Assembly: GCF_005960665.1 (NCBI RefSeq)
Contig: NZ_CP040676.1
Span: 754,501-818,500 of the forward strand
Reading direction: 5' to 3'
DNA: 64,000 nucleotides
Source of the DNA: Exiguobacterium mexicanum
Lineage (GTDB): Bacteria; Bacillota; Bacilli; Exiguobacteriales; Exiguobacteriaceae
A program made the translations under genes and the position numbers. Under the pieces are notes generated by a model, which saw nothing but the letters and a program-made list of their open reading frames with translations, did no database searches and was not told where the DNA came from. This document shows, piece after piece, positions 7,949-17,476 of the stretch. The stretch's first letter is position 1; each line of letters opens with the position of its first letter.

Positions 7949-8123
7949 TCTTTTCTATTGCTAACATTTATAAATACTTATAAATTTAATTAACTATTGT
8001 CCTACCATGCGACTACGAGAGTAATAATTTTGTCTGATAGTATAAAAATTGTTATTAGTACTAAAAGTAGAACATAGTCTATCCATTTTTCTTTATGAAA
8101 TGTAAAGCAAATGGACTTTTATT

Positions 8124-8169
8124 ATAGAAACAAGTCGGACTGTGTTAACTAAGTTCGACTTGTTTCTAT
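8124..8169. terminator. Candidate terminator of the AT-rich operon
   Basis: ATAGAAACAAGTCG (8124-8137) and CGACTTGTTTCTAT (8156-8169) form a 14-bp stem, extended inward by ACT/AGT. The T run on the plus strand is short, so termination is probable rather than certain. The remaining gap 7949-8214 shows nothing else. Confidence 0.55.
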
Positions 8170-8214
8170 TTCAACCTTAATCCCACCATGAACTTAATTT
8201 TGTAGACTAAATCC

Positions 8215-8406
8215 TCACCACAAGTTAAATAAATCCGCAACAATCGCATCACTTCCGTCTTGGAACATGAACAAGCCGAGTGCGATCAACAGACCGCCGA
8301 TGACGAGTGTGCCGAACCGTATCAGTCCGTTCGTGTTCTTTTTGAATAGGCCGCGAATCACGAGCCCTCCACCGATCAACAGCATCAAGAAATACCAAAA
8401 CCCCAT
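8215..8406 (-). CDS. Small membrane protein, 63 aa, unknown function
   Basis: The start is ATG at 8406, seven bases after AAAGGAGG; the longer upstream frame contains that ribosome site. The 63-aa product starts MGFWYFLMLLIGGGLVIRG and has two hydrophobic helices (about 3-17 and 31-48) joined by a basic loop (RGLFKKNTNGLIR). It ends with an acidic tail. This is the chromosomal right-hand boundary of the ssrA hotspot, because a degraded copy lies at 3561-3718 before the tmRNA remnant. No function can be assigned. Confidence 0.7.
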   Translation of the reverse strand: MGFWYFLMLLIGGGLVIRGLFKKNTNGLIRFGTLVIGGLLIALGLFMFQDGSDAIVADLFNLW

Positions 8407-8545
8407 AGCCATTCCTCCTTTGCCTGTAGTTGAGTTAATTTTACATAATTTTTCCAATACATACTGTAGTGCGCGGGACTGATTTAATCCTAGTCAAAGA
8501 CGGGTACATTACCTCTATGTGCAAATGAAGGGGAGAGTGACCACT

Positions 8546-9958
8546 ATGCGGAAAACCATCGTCATCGCGGGCGCGAGCGGCTATATCGGCTCGAACGTGA
8601 TGGACCATTTAAAAGAAGAATATGACATTATCGCCTTGTCCCGCTCGACGAAGAATAAAGAAGACGAGGACCACATCACGTGGCGGTCGTGCGACTTGTT
8701 CTCATATGAACAGACACGTGAGGCGTGCGAGGGAGCAGACTACGCCATGTTCCTCGTCCACTCGATGATTCCGGACGGCGGATTGACGCAAGCGACGTTC
8801 GAAGACATGGACGCGCTCATCGCCGACAACTTCGCCCGGGCGACGAAAGCGAACGACATCGAACAAATCGTCTACTTGAGCGGCATCATTCCGAAAGAGT
8901 CGAAGACGTTGTCACGTCACTTGAAGAGCCGGCTCGAAGTCGAACGGATTCTCGGCGGTCAAGGCGTGCCGGTGACGACGATTCGAGCCGGGCTCATCAT
9001 CGGTCCAGAAGGTTCGTCGTTCCCGATTCTCGCGAAGCTCGTCAAACGCTTGCCGGTCATGATTCTTCCGAACTGGACGAAGACGGAGACGCATCCGATC
9101 GATTTGCGTGAAGCCGTCCAAGCACTCATCTCGGTCGTCGGGGCCGAGGCGCTGTACGACCATCATATCGATATCGGTGGACCGGAAGTGATGACGTATC
9201 GCAAGATGATTGAAGATACGGCTGACGTCATGGGCAAACGTCGCGTCATGATCGACTTCCCGTTCCCGACGATCAAACTGTCGCGATTGTGGGTCATGGC
9301 CGTGACGGGTGAACCGAAAGACACCGTCTATCCGCTCGTCGAGAGCATGGGCCACGCCATGGTCGCGAAAGACACGACCGGCGTCAAGCAAGGGGAAATC
9401 CCGTTCAAGGAAGCGGTCGAGCACGCGCTCGAGGAAGAAGAGAAACAGAAGTCAGGTGGCGGCAAGAAGAAAAAAGCGCCGCAACAGTATACCGTCCGCT
9501 CGATTCAACGGTTCGGTCTGCCAGAGAACAAATCGGCGCTATGGATGGCCGACACGTATTTCGAGTGGCTCGGCCGGCTCGCGTATCCGCTCATCCAGAC
9601 GACGAAAGAAGACGATGACTGGGAAATCGCGCTCCTCCGTCCGTCACTCGTCGCACTCCATCTGTCGCTCGAAGACGAGGCGACGGACGACATGGCGTCC
9701 TATTCCATCGACGGCGGCATGTTCGCGAAGTTGAGTGAGGATGACAAGACAGGCCGGCTCGAGTTCAGACGGCTCCCGGAGTCAGAAGAAGGGCTCGTCG
9801 CCATCCACGAGTTCGTGCCGGCGCTGCCATGGTGGTTCTATACGAAGACGCAGGCGAAAGCCCACCTCGTCGTCATGTGGCTGTTCGGCCGTCACGTCCG
9901 TCTGCTTGGGGAAGATGCGGACGAGGGCGACCAAGTCGTCGAAGCACCGACGAATTAA
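8546..9958 (+). CDS. SDR-type NAD(P)-binding protein with C-terminal DUF2867-like domain
   Basis: I start at ATG 8546, behind GGGGAGAG. The 470-aa product has an N-terminal atypical short-chain dehydrogenase (NmrA/epimerase-like) domain with the nucleotide motif GASGYIGSNVMDHL (about 9-22) and RAGLIIGPEGSSF in the middle. A Lys-rich hinge (GGGKKKK, about 306-312) is followed by a C-terminal domain with GGMFAKL, LEFRRLP, VPALPWWFY and MWLFGRHVRLL, the pattern of DUF2867-fused SDR proteins. A cytosolic oxidoreductase or sugar/polyketide-like substrate modifier is likely, substrate unknown. A terminator follows, so it is monocistronic. Confidence 0.8.
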   Translation: MRKTIVIAGASGYIGSNVMDHLKEEYDIIALSRSTKNKEDEDHITWRSCDLFSYEQTREACEGADYAMFLVHSMIPDGGLTQATFEDMDALIADNFARATKANDIEQIVYLSGIIPKESKTLSRHLKSRLEVERILGGQGVPVTTIRAGLIIGPEGSSFPILAKLVKRLPVMILPNWTKTETHPIDLREAVQALISVVGAEALYDHHIDIGGPEVMTYRKMIEDTADVMGKRRVMIDFPFPTIKLSRLWVMAVTGEPKDTVYPLVESMGHAMVAKDTTGVKQGEIPFKEAVEHALEEEEKQKSGGGKKKKAPQQYTVRSIQRFGLPENKSALWMADTYFEWLGRLAYPLIQTTKEDDDWEIALLRPSLVALHLSLEDEATDDMASYSIDGGMFAKLSEDDKTGRLEFRRLPESEEGLVAIHEFVPALPWWFYTKTQAKAHLVVMWLFGRHVRLLGEDADEGDQVVEAPTN

Positions 9959-9960
9959 CG

Positions 9961-9992
9961 AAGACGCATCCATCGCGATGCGTCTTTGTTTT
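9961..9992 (+). terminator. Terminator after the SDR-DUF2867 gene
   Basis: AAGACGCATC (9961-9970) and GATGCGTCTT (9977-9986) form a 10-bp stem with a 6-nt loop, followed by T-rich sequence. Confidence 0.85.
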
Positions 9993-10022
9993 GTCGATTA
10001 TGTTAACGTTTCGCCGGAGTCG

Positions 10023-10051
10023 TTTACAAAGGGCAGGGACAGGCGTACACT
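10023..10051 (+). promoter_or_regulatory. Sigma-A promoter of the SulP gene
   Basis: TTTACA (10023-10028) and TACACT (10046-10051) with a 17-bp spacer, 40 bases before the SulP start codon. Confidence 0.6.
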
Positions 10052-10090
10052 GAACTCGTTTTCGACATAATGGAAAGAAGGAATGCAAGA

Positions 10091-11647
10091 ATGGACAACT
10101 TCATGACATCACGCCAAGGATGGCAAAAAGACATCTCGGCCGGGATCACCGTCGGGGTCGTCGCCGTGCCGCTCGCGATGGCGTTCGCGATCGCCTCAGG
10201 TGTCGGACCGGTGTACGGCCTGTACACGGCCATCATCGCTGGGATCCTCGTCAGCCTGTTCGGGGGCTCGACGTTCCAAATCGCCGGACCGACCGGCGCC
10301 TTCATCCCGATCGTCTCGGGCGTCATGCTCGCGCACGGCTATGAAGGATTGCTCGTGACGACGTTCCTCGCCGGGATCCTGTTGTTCCTCATGAGCGTAC
10401 TCCGCGTCGGACGACTCATCCGCTTCATGCCGCGGGCTGTCACGATCGGGTTCACGGCCGGGATCGCCGTCGTCATCTTCGTCGACCAGCTCGACGAACT
10501 GTTCGGCATCACGTTCGAGAAGGCACCGCACTTCCACGAGAACTTATTAACGCTCGTGACGTCGTTACATGAAGCGAGTTTATGGCCTGTCTTCATTGCC
10601 GCCATCGGTTTCTTGACGCTCTGGCTCGTGCCGAAACTGCCTGTAAAATTGCCGCTTCTCTTGATGGCGATGCTCGTGCCGACGTTCGTCAGCCTCGTCA
10701 TCCCAGGAGAAGTCGCGACGATCGGCAGCGCCTATGGCGGCATCCCGAGCGGACTGCCGGAGTTCAACTGGCTCGCGATCGACCTCGATTTGATTGCGAC
10801 GCTCATGCCATCGGCGTTCGCCATCGCCTTCCTCGGGGCGCTCGAGTCGCTATTGTCAGGTGCAGTCGCGGACGGCATGGCCGGCACGAAGATGAACCCG
10901 GACAAGGAACTGTTCGGGCAAGGGCTCGCCAACGTCGTCGTCCCGTTCTTCGGCGGGATTCCGGCGACCGGCGCCATCGCCCGGACGGCGACGAACATTC
11001 AAGCCGGGGCCGTCAGCCGCCGCTCCGGCGTCATCCACGGGTTGACGGTGCTCCTCGCCGTGCTCGTGTTGGCACCGCTCGCGAGCTACGTCCCACTGGC
11101 CGCGCTCGCCCCGATCTTGATGCGCGTCGCTTGGAACATGTCGGAGCGGCACCACGTCTTCGAGATGCTACGGCATCGGTCGGCCGAGTCGCTCGTCCTG
11201 CTCATCACGCTCGGACTGACCGTCTTCGTCGATCTCGTCGTCGCCGTCGAGGTCGGGGTCATCTGTGCGCTCGCCTTGTTCGCGAAACGGATGGCCGATA
11301 CGATCGACGTCCGCGAACAGACGGAACGGTACGTGACGCGCGACGGCCAGGTCGTCTTCAGCGTCGAAGGACCGCTCTTCTTCGGGGCGATCGAGATGTT
11401 CGAGCACGTGTTGCATCATATCCATGACGAGCCTGACGTGTTCATCTTCAACTTCCACCGCTGTCCGGTCATCGACGTGACGGCCGTTGAAGAGATTCGC
11501 CGCGTCGTCCGAGAGTTGAAAGCGGCCGACCGTCGTGTCGTCTTCGCGCACTTGTCGGCACCCGTGCGCCAGACGCTCACGCATTATGGCGTGCTCGACC
11601 ACGTCGACACGTTCGAAACGACGCAGGAAGCGATTGACGCGTCTTAA
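10091..11647 (+). CDS. SulP family inorganic anion transporter with STAS domain
   Basis: From ATG 10091 (GAAAGAAGG upstream) the protein is 518 aa. The first ~400 residues hold about 10-12 membrane helices with SulP signatures such as [13 protein letters not shown] (about 34-46), [12 protein letters not shown] (about 66-77) and [19 protein letters not shown] (about 288-306). A cytosolic STAS domain follows (about 420-510, [17 protein letters not shown]). Members move sulfate, bicarbonate or dicarboxylates; the substrate is not readable here. The 3' end overlaps the convergent YolD-like gene by four bases. There is no adjacent carbonic anhydrase or sulfate assimilation gene. Confidence 0.9.
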   Translation: MDNFMTSRQGWQKDISAGITVGVVAVPLAMAFAIASGVGPVYGLYTAIIAGILVSLFGGSTFQIAGPTGAFIPIVSGVMLAHGYEGLLVTTFLAGILLFLMSVLRVGRLIRFMPRAVTIGFTAGIAVVIFVDQLDELFGITFEKAPHFHENLLTLVTSLHEASLWPVFIAAIGFLTLWLVPKLPVKLPLLLMAMLVPTFVSLVIPGEVATIGSAYGGIPSGLPEFNWLAIDLDLIATLMPSAFAIAFLGALESLLSGAVADGMAGTKMNPDKELFGQGLANVVVPFFGGIPATGAIARTATNIQAGAVSRRSGVIHGLTVLLAVLVLAPLASYVPLAALAPILMRVAWNMSERHHVFEMLRHRSAESLVLLITLGLTVFVDLVVAVEVGVICALALFAKRMADTIDVREQTERYVTRDGQVVFSVEGPLFFGAIEMFEHVLHHIHDEPDVFIFNFHRCPVIDVTAVEEIRRVVRELKAADRRVVFAHLSAPVRQTLTHYGVLDHVDTFETTQEAIDAS

Positions 11648-11973
11648 CGGACGGACAGAATCTGACCGAACGGGATGCGACGCACGTCCGTGTCGAACAG
11701 CTCGACTTCACGCTCGGCATAATAGATGGCGTGGACGTAGCCGCGCACCGTATGGGTCATGCCGTTGTCGAACAGCGTCAGCTCGACGGCGTCGCCTTCA
11801 CGGATGGCGCGTTCGAGCTCGGTCTGCCATAAGTAGAGGAGCTGCTCATCCAAGTCAGGCAGCTCGATCTTTTGGACGTGGGCGTAATATTTCTTTAGCA
11901 GCGCCACGTGCTCGGGCATGAGGAACGGGATCCATTTCAATTCACCGCGGTCTTTGTAGCGGGTCTGGCTCAT
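11644..11973 (-). CDS. YolD-like protein, partner of the Y-family polymerase
   Basis: A 109-aa protein with the YolD pattern: an N-terminal [22 protein letters not shown] segment, then a small domain ending [20 protein letters not shown]. YolD-like proteins occur beside UvrX/YqjW-type polymerases in Bacillus relatives. Its start overlaps the polymerase stop by four bases, so it is translationally coupled and shares its LexA-controlled promoter. The family function is not settled; a polymerase-modulating role is inferred from the pairing. Confidence 0.85.
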   Translation of the reverse strand: MSQTRYKDRGELKWIPFLMPEHVALLKKYYAHVQKIELPDLDEQLLYLWQTELERAIREGDAVELTLFDNGMTHTVRGYVHAIYYAEREVELFDTDVRRIPFGQILSVR

Positions 11974-13265
11974 GACGATTCACCTCCTTGTTTATGTCCG
12001 CCGATGAGGCGTTGCCGCGTCCGGAGCGGACTGTCTTTCAGTAAACTCGATGCTGGGCGGATCGTGCCGCGCCCGAAGCGGACGTTCAAGCGATCGACGA
12101 GGTCGAGGAAGTCGAACCGGCGCGCCCGGGCCCACTCGTCCTCGAAGAAGGAGAGCTGAACGTGGTCGCTCCTTGGCTCGAGCTTGCCGAGGGCGACCGA
12201 GACGTAACGGACGGCCTCCGTCTCGTCCCAGGCGTCGAGGAAGAGCGTCAACAATACCGGCAAGAACTCGCGCTCGTCCGCTGTGAAGCGGGCGAGCTTT
12301 TTTTGTTTGCTGAAGCCGCGCCGCTCGCTCGTCCGGGTGTAGCGGACGCCGAGATGGACGCTGCCGCCGACGAGTCCCGCCTGTCGCGTCCGCATCCCGA
12401 CCTCGACGGCGATGGCCTGCAAGACGAGCCGGATGGCCGTATACGTTGTATAGTCTTTCATGAGCGTGATGCCGTGACCGATCGTCCGGGGCCGCTGCCG
12501 CTTCGCGCCGAACAAAGAGCTTGGCGGGAGGATCGTCGGCGACTCATCGATGCCCCAGGCGTGATGCCACAGCTCGGCGCCGATGACGCCGAACTTTTCA
12601 TGGAGCGTCTCGAGCGGATAGCGGGCGAGGTCGCCGATCGTGTCGATGCCGAGCCGCCGGAGATGGACTTCCATCTTCGCACCGACGCCCCACATCTTGC
12701 CGATCGGGGCCGGGTGAATTAATCGTTCGACGTCGTGGAGGAAACAGCTGGCGACACCCGTCTTCTTCCCATGAAGGTCGAGGACGAGCTTGGCGAGGAC
12801 GTTGTTCGGCCCGATGCCAATCGTGACCGGGATGCCGGTATAGCGGAACACGGTCGAGCGGATGAGGCGGGCGACGTGCGCATCGTTCCCGAACAGCCGC
12901 TCCGTCCCGGTCAAGTCGACGAGCGTCTCGTCGACCGAGTAGACGCGGATCGCCTCAGGCGGTGCGAACTGATGCAAGATGTGGACGATTTGGACGGACA
13001 CGTTCAAATAATGACTCATCCTGGCCTCGGCGTAGATGACGTGCCGTCGCTCATGCCACGGCAACCGGTCGATGTGGAACCGTCTAGAGCCGGTCTTGAT
13101 GCCGAGCTGCTTCATCGGCGGCGTCGCGGCGAGGACGAGGGCACCGTGGTCCTGCAGGTTCGATAAGACGACGAGCTTTGTCTTGTACGGGTTCAACTTG
13201 CGGGCGGCGCACTCGCAACTGGCGTAGAACGAGACGCTGTCGATACAAAAAATCCGACGTCGCAT
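11970..13265 (-). CDS. Y-family DNA polymerase (UvrX/YqjW type), SOS translesion synthesis
   Basis: The 431-aa product starts at ATG 13265, 8 bases after AGGAG; GTG 13271 is too close to that site. The palm motifs [10 protein letters not shown] (Asp9) and [10 protein letters not shown] (Asp112/Glu113) supply the metal-binding acids. The little-finger part lies C-terminal, and the helix-hairpin-helix part shows [23 protein letters not shown]. It makes lesion bypass DNA synthesis on damaged template. A LexA box and promoter lie upstream, and the YolD-like gene is coupled downstream. The ending [12 protein letters not shown] shows no obvious sliding-clamp motif. Confidence 0.9.
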   Translation of the reverse strand: MRRRIFCIDSVSFYASCECAARKLNPYKTKLVVLSNLQDHGALVLAATPPMKQLGIKTGSRRFHIDRLPWHERRHVIYAEARMSHYLNVSVQIVHILHQFAPPEAIRVYSVDETLVDLTGTERLFGNDAHVARLIRSTVFRYTGIPVTIGIGPNNVLAKLVLDLHGKKTGVASCFLHDVERLIHPAPIGKMWGVGAKMEVHLRRLGIDTIGDLARYPLETLHEKFGVIGAELWHHAWGIDESPTILPPSSLFGAKRQRPRTIGHGITLMKDYTTYTAIRLVLQAIAVEVGMRTRQAGLVGGSVHLGVRYTRTSERRGFSKQKKLARFTADEREFLPVLLTLFLDAWDETEAVRYVSVALGKLEPRSDHVQLSFFEDEWARARRFDFLDLVDRLNVRFGRGTIRPASSLLKDSPLRTRQRLIGGHKQGGESS

Positions 13266-13284
13266 AGCCACCTCTCCTTTTTTA

Positions 13285-13298
13285 CGAACAAGCGTTCT
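13285..13298 (-). promoter_or_regulatory. LexA (SOS) box upstream of the Y-family polymerase
   Basis: CGAACAAGCGTTCT matches the Gram-positive LexA site CGAACN4GTTCG with one change. It lies 20 bases before the start codon and just downstream of a promoter read on the minus strand (TTGAGA 13335-13330, 16-bp spacer, TACGAT 13313-13308), a position suited to repression. Confidence 0.8.
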
Positions 13299-13461
13299 GT
13301 TTTTCTCATCGTATCACGGTCTCACGCCGTCTCAAATAGAAATTGAAAAAAATATTGGATAGAACATTTGAGAATTAATTTACAAAAAGTAATGGTTGCG
13401 TTTACAATCCGGTGATATAGTGAAAGATGTTGGAACATTTTTGGAAAAAGGGGAAATGAAC

Positions 13462-15747
13462 ATGAAAACAGCCTTGAAATGGACGATTGCGACAGCGCTC
13501 GTATTACCAGGGACATTACCGCTCCACGCACCGAACGTGCTCGCATCAGAGGACGTTGTAAAGCTCCGCTTCTTGGAGACGACAGACCTACATACGAACA
13601 TCACGAACTACGACTATTTTCAGGACAAAGTCGACAACACAATCGGCTTGACGAAAGTCGCGACGCTCATCAAACAGCATCGTGCGGAAGCAGGGGCTGA
13701 CAACACGTTCCTGTTCGACAACGGGGATACGCTTCAAGGGACGCCGTTCGGGGACTACGTGCGTGAAGTGCATCAAGGAAATCCGGGCACGTTCGAGCAT
13801 CCGATGTACAAGGCGATGGCGGCGCTCGAGTTCGATGCGGTCACACTCGGCAACCATGAGTTCAATTTCGGACTCGAGTTCTTGTATGATGCGATGGAAG
13901 GATCGAAAGGTAAGATTCGCTTCGTCAACTCGAACGTTAAAGATGTAGACGGGAATCCGATTGTCGCAAAGTTCAACGTTGACGGACAAGAGGTCCAAAT
14001 CATTGAGCGGACGGTCACGGATACGGATGGGGAGACACATACAATCAACGTCGGGGTGTTCGGTGTCGTACCACCGAAAATCATGTCGTGGGATTCGGGG
14101 AACCTGCAAGGCCGCGTGAAGGTAGACGATATTATCCCGTCGGCACGTGAAGCGGTTCGTAAGTTGAAAGAACGAGGAGCGGACGTCGTCGTTGCACTCG
14201 CACACTCAGGAATTGGGGAAAGTGCGACGCTCGCCGACCAACAAGAAGACGGAGAAGAGAATGTCGGCTACGCGCTCACGAAAATCGAAGGGCTCGACAT
14301 GGTCATGACCGGTCACCAACATGGACGCTTCCCGGATGCGAAAGGCATGTTCGCCTCGTTCCCGAACGTGGATATGACGAAAGGGACGATTAACGGAAAG
14401 CCGGTCGTCATGGCGAACAACCAAGGGAAGGACTTAGGCGTCATCGACTTCGAGCTCGAGCAAGTTGACGGAGCATGGCGTGTTCTCGATGCGACGGCAA
14501 AACTCGATACGATTACGGCCAATACCCCGGTCGACCCTGAGATTCAAGCGCTCATTGATGCGGAGCATCAAGCGACGATCGAATACATCAACCGTCCGGT
14601 CGGCGAAATTCAAGATGACATCCAAAGCTATTTCGCGCTCGTCCGTGACGATTCGTCTGTGCAGTTCGTGACGAACGCGCAGAAGTGGTTCGTCGAGAAA
14701 GAGCTCGAGACGAACCCGGACCTGGCCCCGTATAAAGGGTTACCGCTCCTCTCAGCCGGTGCCCCGTTCAAGGCAGGCGGTCGTGAGTTGACGGATGCGG
14801 GTTACTATACGAACATTCCGAAAGGTCAAATCGCGCTCAAGAACGTGGCGGACTTGTACGTCTACCCGAATACGCTTGAAGTCGTCAAAGTGACGGGACA
14901 AGATGTCATGGACTGGCTCGAGATGTCCGCCGGAGCTTACAAGCAAGTGAAAGCGGATGGGGAACCGTTGCTCGATCTCGGGTTCCGTAGCTACAATTTT
15001 GATATCCTTGACGGTTTGACGTATGAAATTGACGTGACGAGTCCTGCGAAGTTTGATGCCGGCGGTAAACTGGTGGATGCTTCGGCAAACCGTGTAAAGA
15101 ACGTCGAATATAACGGGGAGGCCATCACGCTCGACCAAGAATTCTTGGTCGCGACGAACAACTACCGTGCGGGTTCGTCTTCGTTCCCGGGTCTCGGCGG
15201 TGGCAACAGCATTGTCTACCGTTCAGCTTACGAGACACGTAACGTCATCTCGGACTACATCATCGCAAGCCGTGGTGCCGTCGACTATAAGGCCGATGAT
15301 AACTGGAAAGTCGTCGCCGACGCGAAACGTCTCGTTACGTTCGAGACGGCGGATGCCGGGAAGCAGTATATCGACCAATACGAAGGAATCGAAGCGACGG
15401 ATGCGACGCGTACGGACGCAGCCGGACGACTCTTCCGGTCGTACACGATTGAACTCGATCCAGTCACGGAAGCCGAGCAAGTCGAGCTCGTCCTCTCGGT
15501 CGACACGATCAAGCCGGGTGCGAAAGTGGTGACGGGTGTCACGACGGCGAATGCGAATGTCACGTTGAAAGACGGACAGCGCGTGCTTGCGACTACGAAA
15601 GCGAAAGCGGACGGCACGTATACATTATCTGTGAAACCTCTCAAGCTTCGCCAAACGGTGAAAGTCGTCAGTGAATTCGATGGTCAAGCGAAAGAAGAGA
15701 CGAAAGTGGTTGGAGCCGGTCATGTCGGTGTCCCGGCCCTTCGTTAA
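13462..15747 (+). CDS. Secreted bifunctional 2',3'-cyclic-nucleotide phosphodiesterase / 5'(3')-nucleotidase
   Basis: Start ATG 13462, eight bases after AAAGGGG. The 761-aa protein has a signal peptide (residues 1-29, ending VLAS). The calcineurin-type metallophosphoesterase domain has ETTDLHTN (DxH), DNGDTLQG, GNHEFNFG and GHQHGRFP metal-ligand motifs. Next comes the 5'-nucleotidase C-terminal substrate domain (about 360-610) and a final Ig-like domain (about 690-755). It resembles Bacillus YfkN or CpdB proteins that release nucleosides and phosphate outside the cell. No LPxTG anchor is visible, so release or non-covalent wall binding through the Ig-like domain is likely. Confidence 0.9.
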   Translation: MKTALKWTIATALVLPGTLPLHAPNVLASEDVVKLRFLETTDLHTNITNYDYFQDKVDNTIGLTKVATLIKQHRAEAGADNTFLFDNGDTLQGTPFGDYVREVHQGNPGTFEHPMYKAMAALEFDAVTLGNHEFNFGLEFLYDAMEGSKGKIRFVNSNVKDVDGNPIVAKFNVDGQEVQIIERTVTDTDGETHTINVGVFGVVPPKIMSWDSGNLQGRVKVDDIIPSAREAVRKLKERGADVVVALAHSGIGESATLADQQEDGEENVGYALTKIEGLDMVMTGHQHGRFPDAKGMFASFPNVDMTKGTINGKPVVMANNQGKDLGVIDFELEQVDGAWRVLDATAKLDTITANTPVDPEIQALIDAEHQATIEYINRPVGEIQDDIQSYFALVRDDSSVQFVTNAQKWFVEKELETNPDLAPYKGLPLLSAGAPFKAGGRELTDAGYYTNIPKGQIALKNVADLYVYPNTLEVVKVTGQDVMDWLEMSAGAYKQVKADGEPLLDLGFRSYNFDILDGLTYEIDVTSPAKFDAGGKLVDASANRVKNVEYNGEAITLDQEFLVATNNYRAGSSSFPGLGGGNSIVYRSAYETRNVISDYIIASRGAVDYKADDNWKVVADAKRLVTFETADAGKQYIDQYEGIEATDATRTDAAGRLFRSYTIELDPVTEAEQVELVLSVDTIKPGAKVVTGVTTANANVTLKDGQRVLATTKAKADGTYTLSVKPLKLRQTVKVVSEFDGQAKEETKVVGAGHVGVPALR

Positions 15748-15756
15748 TCAATGAAC

Positions 15757-15785
15757 GAGCCCTCAGTTTTGAGGGCTTTATTTTG
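15757..15785 (+). terminator. Terminator of the secreted nucleotidase
   Basis: AGCCCTCA (15758-15765) and TGAGGGCT (15770-15777) with a 4-nt loop and following T run. Confidence 0.85.
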
Positions 15786-15809
15786 TGTCAAAAAAGTGAA
15801 CGAAACCCC

Positions 15810-15838
15810 TTACAAAATTTTAGGAACTCCTGTATAAT
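15810..15838 (+). promoter_or_regulatory. Sigma-A promoter of cstA
   Basis: TTACAA (15810-15815), 17-bp spacer and TATAAT (15833-15838). The cre site begins six bases downstream of the -10. Confidence 0.75.
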
Positions 15839-15844
15839 CAATCA

Positions 15845-15858
15845 CGTAAGCGTTTACA
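15845..15858 (+). promoter_or_regulatory. CcpA operator (cre) at the cstA start site
   Basis: CGTAAGCGTTTACA fits the cre consensus TGWAANCGNTNWCA at 13 of 14 positions and lies over the expected transcription start. The position suits direct CcpA repression when a good carbon source is present. Confidence 0.75.
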
Positions 15859-15938
15859 TTATATGTGTAAAACAACGGGATTCATTTTTTCGGGGCCGGT
15901 GGGGACCGGCTACATACGTTCAAAAGGGGACAGCACAC

Positions 15939-17381
15939 ATGATTACATTCTTTATCGCCTTGGCGATTCTATTCGTCGGGTACAAAGTGTACGGCAGCTA
16001 CGTCGAGAAGACGTTCGGCATCAAGGAAGAGCGGATGACACCTGCCTACGCGTCACAGGACGGCATCGACTACGTGCCGATGGGGAAAAAACGGAACTCG
16101 ATGATTCAACTGTTGAACATCGCCGGAGTCGGCCCGATTTTTGGTCCAATCATGGGGGCGCTCTACGGACCGGTCGCGTTCCTGTGGATCGTCTTCGGAT
16201 CGATTTTCGCTGGAGCGGTACACGACTATTTGACGGGCATGATCTCACTTCGGAACAACGGGGCGCACTTGCCGCAGCTCGCCGAGAAGTTCCTCGGCCG
16301 CTCGCTCCGCCACGTCGTCAACGGGTTCGCCCTGCTTCTCTTGCTTTTGGTCGGGACGGTGTTCGTCACGTCGCCGAGTAACATGATCAACAACTTGTTC
16401 GACGGCAACGCGACGACGCTCACGATCGTCATCTTCGCCGTGTTCGCCTACTACATCTTGGCGACATTGCTCCCGGTCGATAAGATCATCGGGCGCATCT
16501 ACCCGTTCTTCGGGGCGCTCCTCATGATCAGCGCCATCGGGATCGCCGTCAGCCTGTTCGCGCAAGGCTACCAGATTCCTGAGATGACACTCACGAACAT
16601 GCATCCGGACGGCTTGCCGATTTGGCCGCTCCTCTTCTTCACGATCTCGTGTGGGGCGCTCTCAGGTTTCCACGCCACGCAGTCGCCGATCATCTCGCGG
16701 ACGACGATGAAAGAGAGCAACGGCCGTGAAATCTTCTACGGCATGATGATCGTCGAAGCGGTCATCGCCATGATTTGGGCCGCGGCAGCCATGGCCATCT
16801 TTGAGCCAGGCGAATTGCTCGGGTTGATTCAAACAGGTACACCGGCACTTGTCGTCCAAGAAGTGGCGACACTCATGCTCGGCAGCATCGGCGGCACGCT
16901 CGCCATCCTCGGTGTCATCGTCTTGCCGATCACATCGGGCGACACGGCGTTCCGTAGCGCTCGGATGATCATCGCCGACTATATGAAAGTCGCGCAGAAG
17001 AAGTTCTCGTCACGCCTGTGGATCGCGCTCCCGCTCTTCGCGATCTCATACGTGCTCACGAACATGGACTTCCAGATGCTCTGGCAATACTTCAACTGGG
17101 CCAACCAGACGACGGCGGTCATCGCCTTGTTCGTCGGGGCGATGTACCTTTACATCAAAGGGCGCAACCATTACATCGCGCTCATCCCGGGGACGTTCAT
17201 GTTGTACGCCGTCTGGTTCTACATTTTGACGGCACCGATCGGCTTCAAGATGGATGGGGTCATCCCGTACGTCATCGCCACGATCGGGACGATCACGCTG
17301 CTCGTCTTGTTCCACATACGCGCCAAAGCGATGCGGGCACAAAATATGGAATGTGACGTTCCAGTGAAGGAAGTCGCATAA
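15939..17381 (+). CDS. cstA: Carbon starvation protein CstA family transporter
   Basis: I start at ATG 15939 behind AAAAGGGGAC; the longer frame would run through the promoter. The 480-aa membrane protein shows CstA signatures: YASQDGIDYVPMGKK near residue 40, GPIFGPIMGALYGP, GAVHDYLTGMISLRNNG and ISCGALSGFHATQSPI. CstA proteins import pyruvate or peptides during carbon limitation. It is shorter than E. coli CstA and closer to the Gram-positive short form. The promoter with an overlapping cre predicts carbon catabolite repression. Confidence 0.9.
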   Translation: MITFFIALAILFVGYKVYGSYVEKTFGIKEERMTPAYASQDGIDYVPMGKKRNSMIQLLNIAGVGPIFGPIMGALYGPVAFLWIVFGSIFAGAVHDYLTGMISLRNNGAHLPQLAEKFLGRSLRHVVNGFALLLLLLVGTVFVTSPSNMINNLFDGNATTLTIVIFAVFAYYILATLLPVDKIIGRIYPFFGALLMISAIGIAVSLFAQGYQIPEMTLTNMHPDGLPIWPLLFFTISCGALSGFHATQSPIISRTTMKESNGREIFYGMMIVEAVIAMIWAAAAMAIFEPGELLGLIQTGTPALVVQEVATLMLGSIGGTLAILGVIVLPITSGDTAFRSARMIIADYMKVAQKKFSSRLWIALPLFAISYVLTNMDFQMLWQYFNWANQTTAVIALFVGAMYLYIKGRNHYIALIPGTFMLYAVWFYILTAPIGFKMDGVIPYVIATIGTITLLVLFHIRAKAMRAQNMECDVPVKEVA

Positions 17382-17388
17382 TCCACAG

Positions 17389-17417
17389 ACATGGGTCGCT
17401 TCGGCCCATGTTTTTGT
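17389..17417 (+). terminator. Terminator of cstA
   Basis: ACATGGG and CCCATGT flank TCGCTTCGG from 17389 and run into TTTTTG. Confidence 0.85.
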
Positions 17418-17476
17418 TTGCAACAAAATCGGGAAATAACCATACTAGAGGAATAGATTTGAAAGGTGGGACCTGA

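Noticed and set aside
12162-12722. Long plus-strand frame within the Y-family polymerase gene
   Set aside because: It is antisense to a clear polymerase and has the biased composition of a shadow frame; the same holds for the long antisense frames in fadN, the SulP gene and yunD.
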